The notes: generated by a model not told the origin, from the letters alone. 64,000 bases of DNA from Rhabditoides inermis (GCA_963966185.1 CAWZYM010000423.1:186001-250000), one strand, 5' to 3'; positions 27,535 to 37,932 are shown, counted from the first letter of the stretch. A program made the numbers and translations.

Positions 27535-29264
27535 CTGAAAACATTTCTCTCTCTCCCCACTCTCTCGCTCCCACCACCCCCTCTCTCTCCCTCCTTCCTT
27601 CCACTCTCTCCCTCTCTCTCCCTCCCTCCCTCCTCCTCTCTCTATCCCCTCGCCCTCTCTCGTTCTCTCTCTCCCCACTCACTTCCCCTTCCCCCTCTTT
27701 CTCTCTCTCTCTCGTTCTCTCTACCCCTCCCTGCTCCCTCTCTCTTTCTCTCCCTCTCCTTTTCTCCCCTCTCTTTCCCTCTCTCTTCCCACTCTCCTCA
27801 CACCCACCTCTCTCTCCCTCCATCTCTTTCTCCTTCCTTCCACTCTCTCCCTCTCTCTCATTCCTTCCTTCCCTTTCCTTCCTCCCTCTCTTCCACCATC
27901 CCGATTTCTCTACCTTCTCTCTCTCTCCCCTCTCCGTCCTTCTTCTCTCACTCCCTCTCCCCCCTCTCTCTTTCCCCCTCGCCCTCTCTTTCCCCACATA
28001 CTTTCCCCCTCTCCCCCCCCTCTCTCTCTCTTGTTCTCTCCACCCCTTCCTTCCTCCCTCTCTCTTTCTCCCCCTTTTCTTTCCTCCCTCCATCTTTTTC
28101 TCCTTCCCCTCTACCCTCCTCTTTGTCTATCTTCCTTCTCTCTCCCTCATTCCACTCTCTAGCAACCCCCCTCTCCCTCCACCTCCTTACCCCTCTCTCT
28201 CTCTACCCATCTACCCCTCTCTCCACTATCCCTCTCTCCTCTCCTCCTCCCTATCTCTCTCTCTACCCCTCTCTCCCCCCTTTCTCCCCCCCTCTCCCTC
28301 CACCTCCTTAGCCCTCACCTCTACTCCCCTCTACCCCTCTACCCCTCTCTCCCACTATCCCTCTCCCCTCCCCCCTTCCCTTTCTCCCTTCCTCTCGTGT
28401 TGCTCTGTCTCCCCTCTTTCTCCCCTCTCTCCTCCCTTTCACCCTCTCTCTCTATCCCCTCGCCCTCTGTCTTTCCCTTCTCTCTCCCCACATACTTTCC
28501 CCCTATCTCTCTCTCTCTCTTGTTCTTCTCTCTCTCTACCCCTCTACCCTCCACCTCCCACTATCCCTCTCCCCCTCCCTTTCTCTCTCCTCTCGTGGTT
28601 GCTCTCTCTCTCCCTCTTTCTCCCGTCTCTCCCTCCGTCTCTCCCCTCTCTTCCCCTTCCTCTCCCTCCACCTCCTTACCCCTCTCTCTCTACCCCTCTA
28701 CCCTCCCACCTCCCACTATCCCTCTCCCCCCTCCCTTTCTCTCTCCCTCTCGTGGTTGCTCTCTCTCTCCCCCTCTTTCTCCCGTCTCTCCCTCCGTCTC
28801 TCCCCCTCTCTTCCCCTTCCTCTCCCTCCACCTCCTTACCCCTCTCTCTCTACCCCTCTACCCTCCCACCTCCCACTATCCCTCTCCCCCCTCCTTTCTC
28901 TCTCCCTCTCGTGGTTGCTCTCTCTCTCCCCTCTTTCTCTCCGTCTCATCCCTCCGTCTCTCCCCCCTCTCTTCCCCTTCCTCTCCCTCCACCTCCTTAC
29001 CCCTCTCTCTCTACCCCTCCCACCACTCTCTCCCACTATCCCTCTCCCCCCTCCCTTTCTCTCTCCCTCTCGTGGTTGCTCTCTCTCCCCTCTTTCTCCC
29101 TCTCTCCTTCCTCTCTCCCCCTCTCTTCCCCTTCCTCTCCATCCACCTCCTTACCCCTCTCTCTCTACCCCTCTACACTCTCTCCCACTATCCTCTCCCC
29201 TCTCCCCCTCCCTTTCTCTCTCTCTACCCCTCTCTCTCTCGCCCTTTCTCCCCCCCCCCTCTCC

Positions 29265-29269
29265 CTCCA
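29265..29269. repeat. Target-site duplication CTCCA, left copy
   Basis: CTCCA immediately precedes the left LTR. The same five bases immediately follow the right LTR at 34829-34833. Confidence 0.88.
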
Positions 29270-29522
29270 TGTCGCCCGTTATATACATTATACCGGGTGT
29301 GGGTTCGATATCTTGTATGGTCCCCAATATACAACATACACTGATTATACATATTCATTTATATAGACATCTACATTACATATACAACAACCTACTCTCA
29401 TCTACTCTATATCTAATCTGCCTAGTCCTCTCTCTCTCTCCTTCGCTCCGTCCCGCTCGCTCTCCTCTCGACCAGCTGCTCTCCTCTCCGCTCTCTCTCT
29501 CTCTCGCTCCTCTAGAGCGACA
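29270..29522. repeat. Left LTR, 253 bp
   Basis: It runs from TGTCGCCCGTTATATAC to CTCTAGAGCGACA, with the terminal inverted repeat TGTCGC/GCGACA. It contains an AT-rich half with TATATA motifs near 29358-29365 and a C/T-rich half. It is identical to 34576-34828. Confidence 0.93.
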
Positions 29523-29928
29523 CTCCCGGGGGCGGCAAGATGTCGCGCGCCGCGTGACAGGTGGTGGCGGGGTGTGAAGCGGAGGGTTGACTGCGCCATA
29601 GTCGGATCTCTTGTTGGTGGAATGTAGTCGTCCGCTGATAGACGTAGATCAGCATACTGACGACCGAACACACTATGTCCCGTGTGTAAGGGTGATCCAC
29701 TAGCTGGCAGATGGTGAGACTGGAAACAGGGAGACGGTCTTGGGGCGGCCATTTGAAAGGCGATCGGTGGTGAGTCTGCTCGCTCTGCCCTCTGTGCGGT
29801 CTCCGAGCGGTTGTCGACGAATTCAAGAGAACGTAGGCAATGAAAACCTATAATCTTACGATGGTTACACTGGGGTCATACATACAGCATGGGGTAATTA
29901 TTACTGTATATCATAGACAGCGACCAAA

Positions 29929-30005
29929 AAAGAAAAAAAGGGGGGAAGGGGGGGGGGGAATACAATATTAAATGAAGGGGGGGGGGGAATACAATATTAA
30001 AAAAT
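29929..30005. repeat. Poly-G plus GAATACAATATTAAA direct repeat
   Basis: Inside the LTR element, two runs of 8-11 G are each followed by GAATACAATATTAAA. They form a short tandem duplication next to an A-rich patch. The stretches 29523-29928 and 30006-30296 show no gene. Confidence 0.8.
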
Positions 30006-30296
30006 ATTAAAACAATTTTTTAATCGTGATTCCTTATCCTAGAGTTGCTTCTCGTATTTGTTACCATTTGTTTAAACTTTCATTCGCTTGTTATGCATAT
30101 TCCTGGCATTTCCCACGGTGCTCTTTGTCCGACATTTCATAAACACATAACACATCTGTGAGACTGCGAATTGCATATTCTATCATTCACTTCTCCTCCC
30201 TCACCGGGTTGACTGCTTCTTCCAGGTTTCCTTTCAAAGGTGCGTATCAGTGTGTAACTTCTCTGTCCATTCTCAACTCTCAACTCAGTCAGCGCC

Positions 30297-30659
30297 ATGT
30301 CTTCTCTATTCCTGCGCTCCCTTCTCTGCGCTCTTGCCTACCTGGCAAGTGCCAGCTGGCACGAGGTGTCTGATTGTGCCTGTCCGCTCGACGACCACTA
30401 CTGCCTGGTCAACGACGGAGGGTGAGTATGGATGAGCGCAATGATAATGATACTCCATACACATCTATATGAACCCTTAACAAAATGCAAACACTCTTCC
30501 AGTGACGTCTTCCTGACCCACTGTGTCCCTTCGGCTTTTGTGCAGACTCTCAAGCAGACCGGCGAGTCTGTTCGTCTGCTCTCGACTCTTCCTCCTACCT
30601 CATCTGGATGCGTCACTTCCCTTCTCACCGTCCTCATGTCGTGCTTCTTCGTGCTGTGA
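30297..30659 (+). CDS. Small secreted, possibly GPI-anchored Cys-containing protein (LTR-element cargo)
   Basis: The predicted exons are 30297-30421 and 30503-30659, giving 93 residues. The 81-base intron has consensus ends (GTGAGT...CTTCCAG) and the reading phase is kept. The protein starts MSSLFLRSLLCALAYLASA, a clear signal peptide. A mature part follows with Cys in DCACP, HYC, THC and SGC, and the chain ends with the hydrophobic SLLTVLMSCFFVL directly before the stop, which resembles a GPI-attachment or tail-anchor signal. I do not recognise the family; a Ly6-like or envelope-accessory protein is conceivable. The gene lies inside a retroelement yet keeps an intron, which suits a cargo transcribed antisense to the element's genomic RNA. 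Expression is unproven. Confidence 0.6.
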
Positions 30660-31650
30660 AGTGACTCGTTCACCTTCCCCGCGGCGCATATATGTTATTC
30701 ATTTTCAATTGTGGTTATTCACTGCATATATGGTTAATCACTTGCATATACATATTGTAATCACATACACGAGTAAATGCGATGATATCGGGAGAAAATT
30801 TTATTCTCAACCTTATGTCCTAGTGTCGTTCGTCCGCTGCATTCTTCTCTACTTCTTTTCCTTGTTGCCCTGGGGAGGCGGGGGCGGAGGGGGAGGGCAT
30901 GGCCCGTCCATCAGCTCCTCCTGAATACAGTACTCTATTTCACATCGTTTGTTTTTGAGTACTCACCGAAACGGTCGGTGGACAAGGTAGGAGCGTGCTC
31001 TCTCGCAGGCTGCGGATGCGTATAATGTGAGTTTCTCTTTCGTTCAGTGTGAATTGCAGTGTCGATTGATTGTAATTGATATCATAGTATGAATTTTTTA
31101 CTTCTGTATTCCAACAGAATCAACGGCCAGGATTCAGCCGTCTGTTTGGCGTGTAGACGTATCTATTCGTTTCGTGATTCTCACATTACCCAGTGTTTTG
31201 TGCAGGTAATATTAACGGGTTGATGTAGTTTAGACGTGTGTTTTCTTTTTTTCTATTTACCCAGCGATTCGTATAGCGAATCGCATTGAGACCGTTGGTC
31301 TTTTTACACTCCACCTCCTCAACCGAGAAGCGGGGGATGTAAACAAGCCGTGATCCGTGATCGTGTGTACACCAACTAACCAACGGCAATCACTCTTACA
31401 GCAGATATTTTTTTTCCTCTTCAACAGATTACGGTCGCTGAACAACCAACGACAACGTGAACGAAGGAAATATAGTGAGGTACGTACTAACTGTGTGTTT
31501 TCATTTGAGTGAGTTTTGTCAATAACTGAATTAATTGAATCATTAATTATCAATAATACAGTAATTGCCACTTTTTTGCAGTTTGTGTTTGTCTAACATT
31601 TCATTTGCAGTACAGTACTCACAGTGTTGTCTGCAGTGTATACTCACTAC

Positions 31651-31752
31651 AAGTCCACAACTGGACGTTATTCAGTCCTTCGGGACGTTACTCAGCCTTC
31701 AAGGCGCTATCTTAGTCCTTCGGGACGTTTGTACCCAAGTCCTTCGGGACGC
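31651..31752 (+). repeat. Hairpin array with UUCG tetraloops (+ copy)
   Basis: Units of about 20 bases each hold a small palindrome: GTCCACAACTGGAC (31653-31666), GTCCTTCGGGAC (31675-31686), GCCTTCAAGGC (31695-31705), GTCCTTCGGGAC (31715-31726 and 31739-31750). Read as RNA, GUCC-UUCG-GGAC is a stem closed by the very stable C(UUCG)G tetraloop. The array lies about 180 bases upstream of the gag ORF. Confidence 0.75.
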
Positions 31753-31934
31753 TTGACGCCCTCTGTGGCTACGCGAGATCGAAAGATCAACCAGATTTCC
31801 ACTGGGAATTGTATTTTATAATTACATTGTCAAATAAATAAAATATACATTGAATTGTGTTTTTGAATCCCCTATCAAGTTGCGTTGCAAGAATATGAGT
31901 GTAAAAGAGCGTGCAAAGATATCGCTGAGCGAGG

Positions 31935-32867
31935 TTGTTCATCAAGTGCCGGGAGAAATGGGAGAGACGAAAGACCGAATCTCTCATTTATCCGATCCTC
32001 TTCAACGCGGAGGAAAAAACAACTGATGCGCGCGACTACGGTGAGTCGGTGAGAGAACGAGAGAGTGTTCCCTCTGATGGAGAGTCAACTGCAACCGGAT
32101 CAACGATTATCGATACATCGAACAGAAATATCAACGTGGTAATCGATAACAGCGCATCGCTGATGCGAGATATAGAAATAGACACTTTCAATGGTGATAT
32201 TCGAGAATTTTCACGTTTCATTGATATGTTCACTGCAATTGTTGATTCGAGCCGCGCAGCTCCAGTAATTAAATTCATAAAACTGCAAAACTGTCTTTCT
32301 GGTGATGCCCTATCTCTAGTGAAACACTACCCTCTTGACAACAATGGTTATCAACTTGCACTGAAACAGTTGCGTCGCACATACGACAGACCGCATGCGA
32401 CAAAAATCAGGCTGCGAGACCAACTAGACAACATAACACCTGCCAGCAAATGTCACAAAGAGTGTCGTCGTGTGTTCAATGAAGTGAAGGCTATTCTAGA
32501 TCAACTAGAACGTTTTGCTCCACTCACTGACGAGTACCTCATTATTACTGTGAAGAGAAAGTTTCCAGTCAGTATCTGGAAAGAAATAAACGAGGTTGAA
32601 GGTGCCAACAAGTCAATACATTTGATGATTGATGTGCTTGAAGAGATCATCCTGGAGATGGAAGATCTCGCAGAAGAAGAATCAATGGCCGAAAAGGCTG
32701 AAAACCGAGAACGGAAGCAAGGAAACGCGATTGTCACAAAATCGATAAATGCTGCCGTTCATTCATCCACTACGCATAAAGTGGTATGTTTTCGATGTGG
32801 AGACAATCATAATGCAAGAAACTGTACACGTTATTCTAGTCGAAAAGATAAAACCCGGAAAAAGTAA
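31935..32867 (+). CDS. gag: BEL/Pao-type gag polyprotein (DUF1759-like) with zinc knuckle
   Basis: This is an open frame of 310 codons and the only long one in the LTR element. From residue ~80 it reads IEIDTFNGDIREFSRFIDMF, then a helical region with LQNCLSGDALSLVKHYPL, LALKQLRRTYDRPHA and LDQLERFAPLTDEYLI. This is the pattern of the DUF1759 gag core of BEL/Pao retrotransposons (..F.GD..E...F...F.......KF..L...L.G.A......). Near the C terminus CFRCGDNHNARNC forms a nucleic-acid-binding knuckle spaced CX2CX3HX4C, one residue shorter than the usual CX2CX4HX4C. The frame stops after a basic tail and no pol follows within the element. Its role would be capsid assembly and RNA packaging. The N terminus before residue ~40 is uncertain. 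Confidence 0.85.
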   Translation: MFIKCREKWERRKTESLIYPILFNAEEKTTDARDYGESVRERESVPSDGESTATGSTIIDTSNRNINVVIDNSASLMRDIEIDTFNGDIREFSRFIDMFTAIVDSSRAAPVIKFIKLQNCLSGDALSLVKHYPLDNNGYQLALKQLRRTYDRPHATKIRLRDQLDNITPASKCHKECRRVFNEVKAILDQLERFAPLTDEYLIITVKRKFPVSIWKEINEVEGANKSIHLMIDVLEEIILEMEDLAEEESMAEKAENRERKQGNAIVTKSINAAVHSSTTHKVVCFRCGDNHNARNCTRYSSRKDKTRKK

Positions 32868-34559
32868 AGAGAATGAGTTTTACATGTGACAAGTGATGTG
32901 CAACTATATACATAGTTCAGACAGTTAAATTATTAAATTACGATATTCAATATCCCATGTGCTCTATACATTCCTAGTTCTATGTAAAACTGCAAAAATA
33001 CAAATTCCCGAATTACATTATTTGAAAAATTTGATTGTTACATACTGATTGTTTTTCTCCCCCCCCCCCTCCCTTTTTTCCCTTCCCCCTACTTTATATG
33101 TTTTGACCCCATGTTTGTTCATATTCCCTTACTGTAAGTATATGTTTTTGTGAGATAATTTAGCGTATTGTATTTAATATATAATTTCTCGACGTCATTC
33201 TCCATCTTCCACTGAACCACTTCATCTTCACATCACCTCTCCTGACGCCCTCCATCCAACATTATCATCTACCGTAGCCGAGAAGTCCAGTCCCTACTTG
33301 ACTCCAGTACTACGAGTACCACTGTTCCCGATCGACTTCAGCTTGCGTGCCCTCTCTCACCTCGTCTTCGACCATGTTTCCCGTGTCATCTACCCTCTCC
33401 ATCCACCTCCGAGTGGACACTGTCTACAGTCGTCCTTCTGTCCGACCGTTGCTGTCTGACGATTCTTGTCTGTCTTTTCCCGAAAAACAGATGTTTGTCC
33501 CGTAGGACTGGATAACGCCCCGAAGGACTGGATAACGCCCCTAAGGACTGGATAACGTCCAGTTATGGACTTGGAGTTTGCACCGCAAGACACCGTTATG
33601 ATGGCACGCGAAAGAGTGTTAGTCTTCACGCGTTATCACACGGTGCACCCGTGGTGCTCGCGCTCTCCAGCCACTCACACGGCAAGGCACAATGTAAGTG
33701 GTTGAAGACACGCAGAAGATGTTAGTACACACGCTTACACTTACCTTGTTCTTGATAGACAAAGGAGAGGAGAACGCACGCCGGCAACAAACGGTATCAC
33801 GTCTCGCCGTGGCTGAGTTCGTGATAAGAAGAAGGTTTTTGGGTGTTTTCCTCCTTCCAGCAGGCGATATTTTGCCCTCTTCCTGTCTGTGTCTCTTCAG
33901 CCAAGCTACTCTCTTAGCGGCAGCTGTCGTTCGCTCGTCTCATGCCTCGCGAACGCCGACAGCCGCCTGGTACTGGAATGTGGAAAACAAACGGAATGTA
34001 AAGTAAAAGAGGCTCTGAGCCTCACCCGCAAACAACACTGGGTAGTGTAAGAATCAATCAATGAACTGTTAAAATTGTATTATGTCAGTTAGTCGGGCCC
34101 TTGACCACTGTACATGTGAACACAATAAATCAGTCATAGATTGACTTTGATCACTATATTCTGATTTGTATTATTCATATTTATTGACTTAATTGCGAGA
34201 AAAAAATAAATAAAAATGGGATTCGTTGTCATATGTGTAATACAAATCAGATCTATAGTCTCACACCATACGTATCCACAGCATACGAGAGAACGCGCAC
34301 CTACCATGTCCACCAGCCTACCTTTCCGATTGCGTGATCACGACTTTCACCCGGCAACTGCCTACTTTACCCGGCCATCATGGCCTACTCACCGGCTTAC
34401 CTTGACCACCGGTCCCGCGCCTCGTTACACGTACGTATATAGCAAAAAAAATCGAAAAAGACAAAAAAATACACGAATATATAACCTATATAAAAAACAT
34501 CAAAATTATACAAGGTCGCGATATATACATGAAAAAATGTCTTATTAAAAACCATACAA
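32868..34559. other. Internal LTR-element DNA downstream of gag, no pol
   Basis: Short open frames only, such as 33698-34006 (+) and 33390-33629 (-). No RT, integrase or protease motif was found on either strand. A good minus-strand splice donor (AACAAG then GTAAGTG, near 33745) hints at transcription leftwards. There are poly-C and AT-rich stretches, and AATAAA motifs near 34125 (+). Confidence 0.5.
33497..33570 (-). repeat. Hairpin array with UNCG-type loops (inverted copy)
   Basis: On the minus strand this reads GTCCATAACTGGAC (33557-33570), then GTCCTTAGGGGC (33537-33548), GTCCTTCGGGGC (33517-33528) and GTCCTACGGGAC (33497-33508), separated by GTTATCCA. It is the diverged inverted counterpart of the array at 31651-31752. 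Stem pairing survives through G-U wobbles, and the loops stay close to UNCG (UUCG, UACG). Confidence 0.72.
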
Positions 34560-34575
34560 CCCTTTCGATGCACCA
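34560..34575 (-). promoter_or_regulatory. Candidate tRNA primer-binding site
   Basis: Reading the minus strand out of the right LTR (ending ..GCGACA), the next bases are TGGTGCATCGAAAGGG with no gap. A TGG start matches the CCA tail of a tRNA, and TGCACCA is the 3' end expected of a Gly-type tRNA; the full tRNA match is not verified. On the + strand the bases after the left LTR (CTCCCGGGGGCGG) are not PBS-like. Confidence 0.55.
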
Positions 34576-34828
34576 TGTCGCCCGTTATATACATTATACC
34601 GGGTGTGGGTTCGATATCTTGTATGGTCCCCAATATACAACATACACTGATTATACATATTCATTTATATAGACATCTACATTACATATACAACAACCTA
34701 CTCTCATCTACTCTATATCTAATCTGCCTAGTCCTCTCTCTCTCTCCTTCGCTCCGTCCCGCTCGCTCTCCTCTCGACCAGCTGCTCTCCTCTCCGCTCT
34801 CTCTCTCTCTCGCTCCTCTAGAGCGACA
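34576..34828. repeat. Right LTR, 253 bp
   Basis: Base-for-base copy of the left LTR at a constant offset of 5,306. It is directly followed by CTCCA and the resumed minisatellite. Confidence 0.93.
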
Positions 34829-34833
34829 CTCCA
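34829..34833. repeat. Target-site duplication CTCCA, right copy
   Basis: This is the second copy of the 5 bp target-site duplication. Its length is within the usual 4-6 bp for LTR elements. Confidence 0.88.
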
Positions 34834-35085
34834 CCTCCTTACCCCTCTCTTTCTACCCCTCTACCACTCTCTCCCACTATCCCTCTCCCCTCTCCCCCTC
34901 CCTTTCTCTCTCTCTACCCCTCTCTCCCCCTTTCTCCCCCCTCTCCCTCCACCTCCTTACCCCTCTCTCTCTACCCCTCTACCACTCTCTCCCACTATCC
35001 CTCTCTCTCTCGCCCCTCCTTTTCTCTCTCCCTCTCGTGGTTGCTCTCTCTCCCCTTTTTCTGCCCCCCCCCCCTCTTTCCCCCA
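34829..35085. repeat. Pyrimidine-rich minisatellite, continuation
   Basis: The minisatellite of 27.3-29.3 kb resumes exactly at the LTR-element target site, with the CTCTCGTGGTTGCTC marker again at 35035. It abuts the last sure exon of the minus-strand gene. Confidence 0.88.
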
Positions 35086-35086
35086 C

Positions 35087-35692
35087 CTCTTGACCCTGCC
35101 GGAGTCGGCGCAGAGGGATGGTGCCGGTGTGCTCGTACACCGTCCACTCGAGCCGCGCCGTCTTGTCGCAGGGCGGTCGCGCGAACCGTACCACCACCCG
35201 GTCCGCGTCGTCGTGTCTAACACGAAGCGATGGCTAGGACGCAGAGCCAGCGACGCAGAGCCGACGCAGAGCCAGCGACGCAGAGCCACAGGCCAACTAC
35301 GTTCTGTCCATAAGGCCCCATTATACTTTCACGCTGACGCTGACGCTCCCGTGCAAAAGATGCAACTATTGACTTCGTTCACGCAGCGTGATCAAAATCG
35401 ATAGGTGCATCTTTTGCACGGCAAGGTCAGCGTCAGCGTGAAAGTATAATGGGGCCTTATGGACAGAACGGAGTTGGCCTGTGGCTCTGCACCCAGCAGC
35501 AACCCAGTCGCACGCGGACCTGGTTCCCTATATACTCTATCCGTGAAAAAGAGCATCGAGGTCCAGAACACTGTGTTATGTCTGTGCAATGTCTTTTTTT
35601 GTGCAGTAATCGTTTCCTATTTCTTTGATCATAAAATTATTGTCAGAATCAGTGAGTATCGCCCGAATGGTGGGCACGCGACGCTTTCTCTC

Positions 35693-35738
<46 letters not shown>

Positions 35739-35770
35739 ATAATACTCTCTCCGCGTCCATGACGACCATG

Positions 35771-35812
<42 letters not shown>

Positions 35813-35886
35813 CGACGCACTTTCTGATTGCGAGTTTACGTCGTAGCCTGGTCACCGAGAGCTCGCCCTTCTACGATGTTTCGAGG

Positions 35887-35928
<42 letters not shown>

Positions 35929-36664
35929 GGAGGGGCCAGGCTATGACGTCCACGCACACATTCATCCTTTTATCATTAAGACGAGGTCAGACTCGATTAC
36001 GTATCAAAAATCCGCTTTATGATACAAAGAAGACACTTTCTGATGAGGAGAAGTTCAGGGTATTTAGCAATGACCAATGGAAGCACGTTTGCATGCAATT
36101 CACATAGATTTGATGATATTTCACGCCTCCCTCATTTGTCGGTCAAAAAAGGGAACACACTATAATAACTTTGTTCAAACTCAACCAAAAAATTGCAAAG
36201 AGAGTGAAACTTGAAAAAGGAGAGTGAAACTTTGGGTACTACCAACAGATTGTCGGCTCGATATTTGTGAATTTCTATCAGAAAGGGCTCATTTGAGCTC
36301 AAAAACATCAACAAGCGCCCCTTTTCGACGTCATTTTCTCATTGTCTGGTTCGTGTCTGGATCGACCGAGATAATTGCGTACCGTGAAAATGAGGGATTC
36401 CCTATACCACTTTTTGATGCATAATCGAGTCTTATCTGTCTGATCTCGCTTCTAACCCGTATCACTCCAACACTCCCCCCTCCCCCCCCCCCCCGCTCAC
36501 TGTCGAATGACGACGGCGGCCGAGTAGTGTAGGTCGTAGAGGGCGAGGACGCGGGCGCCCGCGCAGAGGTGCGGCTGCGAGTCGGCGCGAGCCTGCCGCG
36601 CAGACGACGGCGGCGGCAGCATCGGCCGCCGCACGGCCATCGACGCCACCTGAGCTGCCAGCAC

Positions 36665-36720
<56 letters not shown>

Positions 36721-37794
36721 AGCTCGTCACCCCCTCCTCCGTCGGCACACCACCCACCTGGATGGTCTTGAGGTCTGGCGAGATGCGCGCCGGAACGCCG
36801 CTCAGACCGATCAGAATCTGAAAGCGATACAGTATGATCGAACGAAGGAGGAGGAGGAGGCGGAGGAGGGGGAGGAGGAGGAGGAGGAGGAGGAGGAGGG
36901 GGAGGAGGAGGAGGAGGAGGAGGAGGAGGAGGAGAGAGAGGAGAGGAGAGAGAGGAGAGGAGAGAGAGGAGAGAGAGGAGAGAGAGGAGAGAGAGGAGAG
37001 AGGGGAGAGGGGAGAGAAAGAGAGAGACTGACCGGCTGTCCGCGACGCTCGTGCACCTTCTCGCAGATGATGGCCCCGCTGTGGAACAGGCGCAGGCGGG
37101 CCGAGTTGTAGCGGTTTCGGCGCCGACTGAATCACAGGTCTACATAAAAGCGTGCTCTTTTCAAACTACCACCAAAATGCCTCCCAACTACCTCTTGCAA
37201 AACGCATTCCAATTTGCCTTCCAACTACTCCGACTACCTCCGAGATGACCCCAATCACTTCAAACTACTTGCAAATGCCCTTCAACTACTACGAACTACT
37301 TCGGAAATGGATTTCCGAAGAGACTGACCACGCCTTTAGGCCCCAGTATACTTTCACGACGAAGCTGCCGCTCCCGAACAAAAGAAGCAACTACAGATTC
37401 CGTTGAGGCGGCGTTATCAAAATGGTCATCGAAATGACGTGTGTGTGTGTGTTTTGTGTATCTACGAGACTACCAAAATTCGTTGAAACTCGCAGAAGAC
37501 GTTGTATTACTCCTGTATTAGCCACCACTTTCGGCGGCAACTCACGGCGACAGCTGAGGCTTCTTCAGGTTCACTACGTGGGTGTTGATGAGGTCGTAGA
37601 TGCTGGCCAGAGTGTACTTCTCGCCGTCCGCGCCGTGACACAGCGCCCGGAAGATGCGCACGTCGTCAGACCAGGCGGCCTGAAACGGCGCTCTTGCTAA
37701 AGAGGTGGGGGGAGAGGGAGAGAGAGGGAGGGAGGGAGGGAGAGGGGAGGAGAGGGAGAGAGATAAGGAAGGGAGGGGAAGGAAAGAATGGAGG

Positions 37795-37875
<81 letters not shown>

Positions 37876-37878
37876 AGG

Positions 37879-37932
<54 letters not shown>

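Larger units (their letters stand above)
27310..29269. repeat. Pyrimidine-rich minisatellite, ~157-161 bp units
   Basis: The + strand is almost pure C/T for 2 kb. The marker CTCTCGTGGTTGCTC has its CGTGG at 28594, 28751, 28910 and 29071, giving spacings of 157, 159 and 161 bases; the left part is more degenerate. Each unit carries CTCCCTCCACCTCCTTACCC. The tract resumes at 34829-35085 on the other side of the LTR element. Long Pro/Ser/Leu open frames on + and Arg/Glu/Gly frames on - are low-complexity artefacts. Confidence 0.9.
29270..34828. mobile_element. Complete LTR retroelement without visible pol (BEL/Pao-like gag)
   Basis: Two identical 253 bp direct repeats (29270-29522 and 34576-34828) begin TGTCGC and end GCGACA. 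They are flanked by the 5 bp duplication CTCCA. Removing the element and one CTCCA restores CTCCCTCCACCTCCTTACCC, exactly the repeat unit of the surrounding minisatellite, so the insertion site is unambiguous. The internal 5.05 kb holds a gag ORF with DUF1759-like features and a CCHC-type knuckle (+), a small spliced secreted-protein gene (+), and two inverted hairpin arrays. I see no protease, reverse transcriptase or integrase, so the element is probably non-autonomous. Identical LTRs indicate a recent insertion. Polarity is contradictory: gag is on +, but a TGG-starting primer-binding-site-like sequence abuts the right LTR on the minus strand. Confidence 0.92.

Noticed and set aside
27219..29366. 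715-codon open frame on + (Ser/Pro/Leu-rich) and matching Arg/Glu/Gly frames on -
   Set aside because: A product of the C/T minisatellite; no domain, and all frames stay open because stops are rare in pure pyrimidine or purine DNA.
29523..29545. Primer-binding site after the left LTR on +
   Set aside because: CTCCCGGGGGCGGCAAG does not start with TGG or fit a tRNA 3' end.
33698..34006. 102-codon + frame inside the LTR element
   Set aside because: No family likeness, and the minus strand has an equally open frame with a better splice donor; not enough to call a gene.
36462..36668. Minus-strand 68-codon Ala/Arg-rich frame
   Set aside because: Wrong-frame shadow of the exon at 36501-36649.
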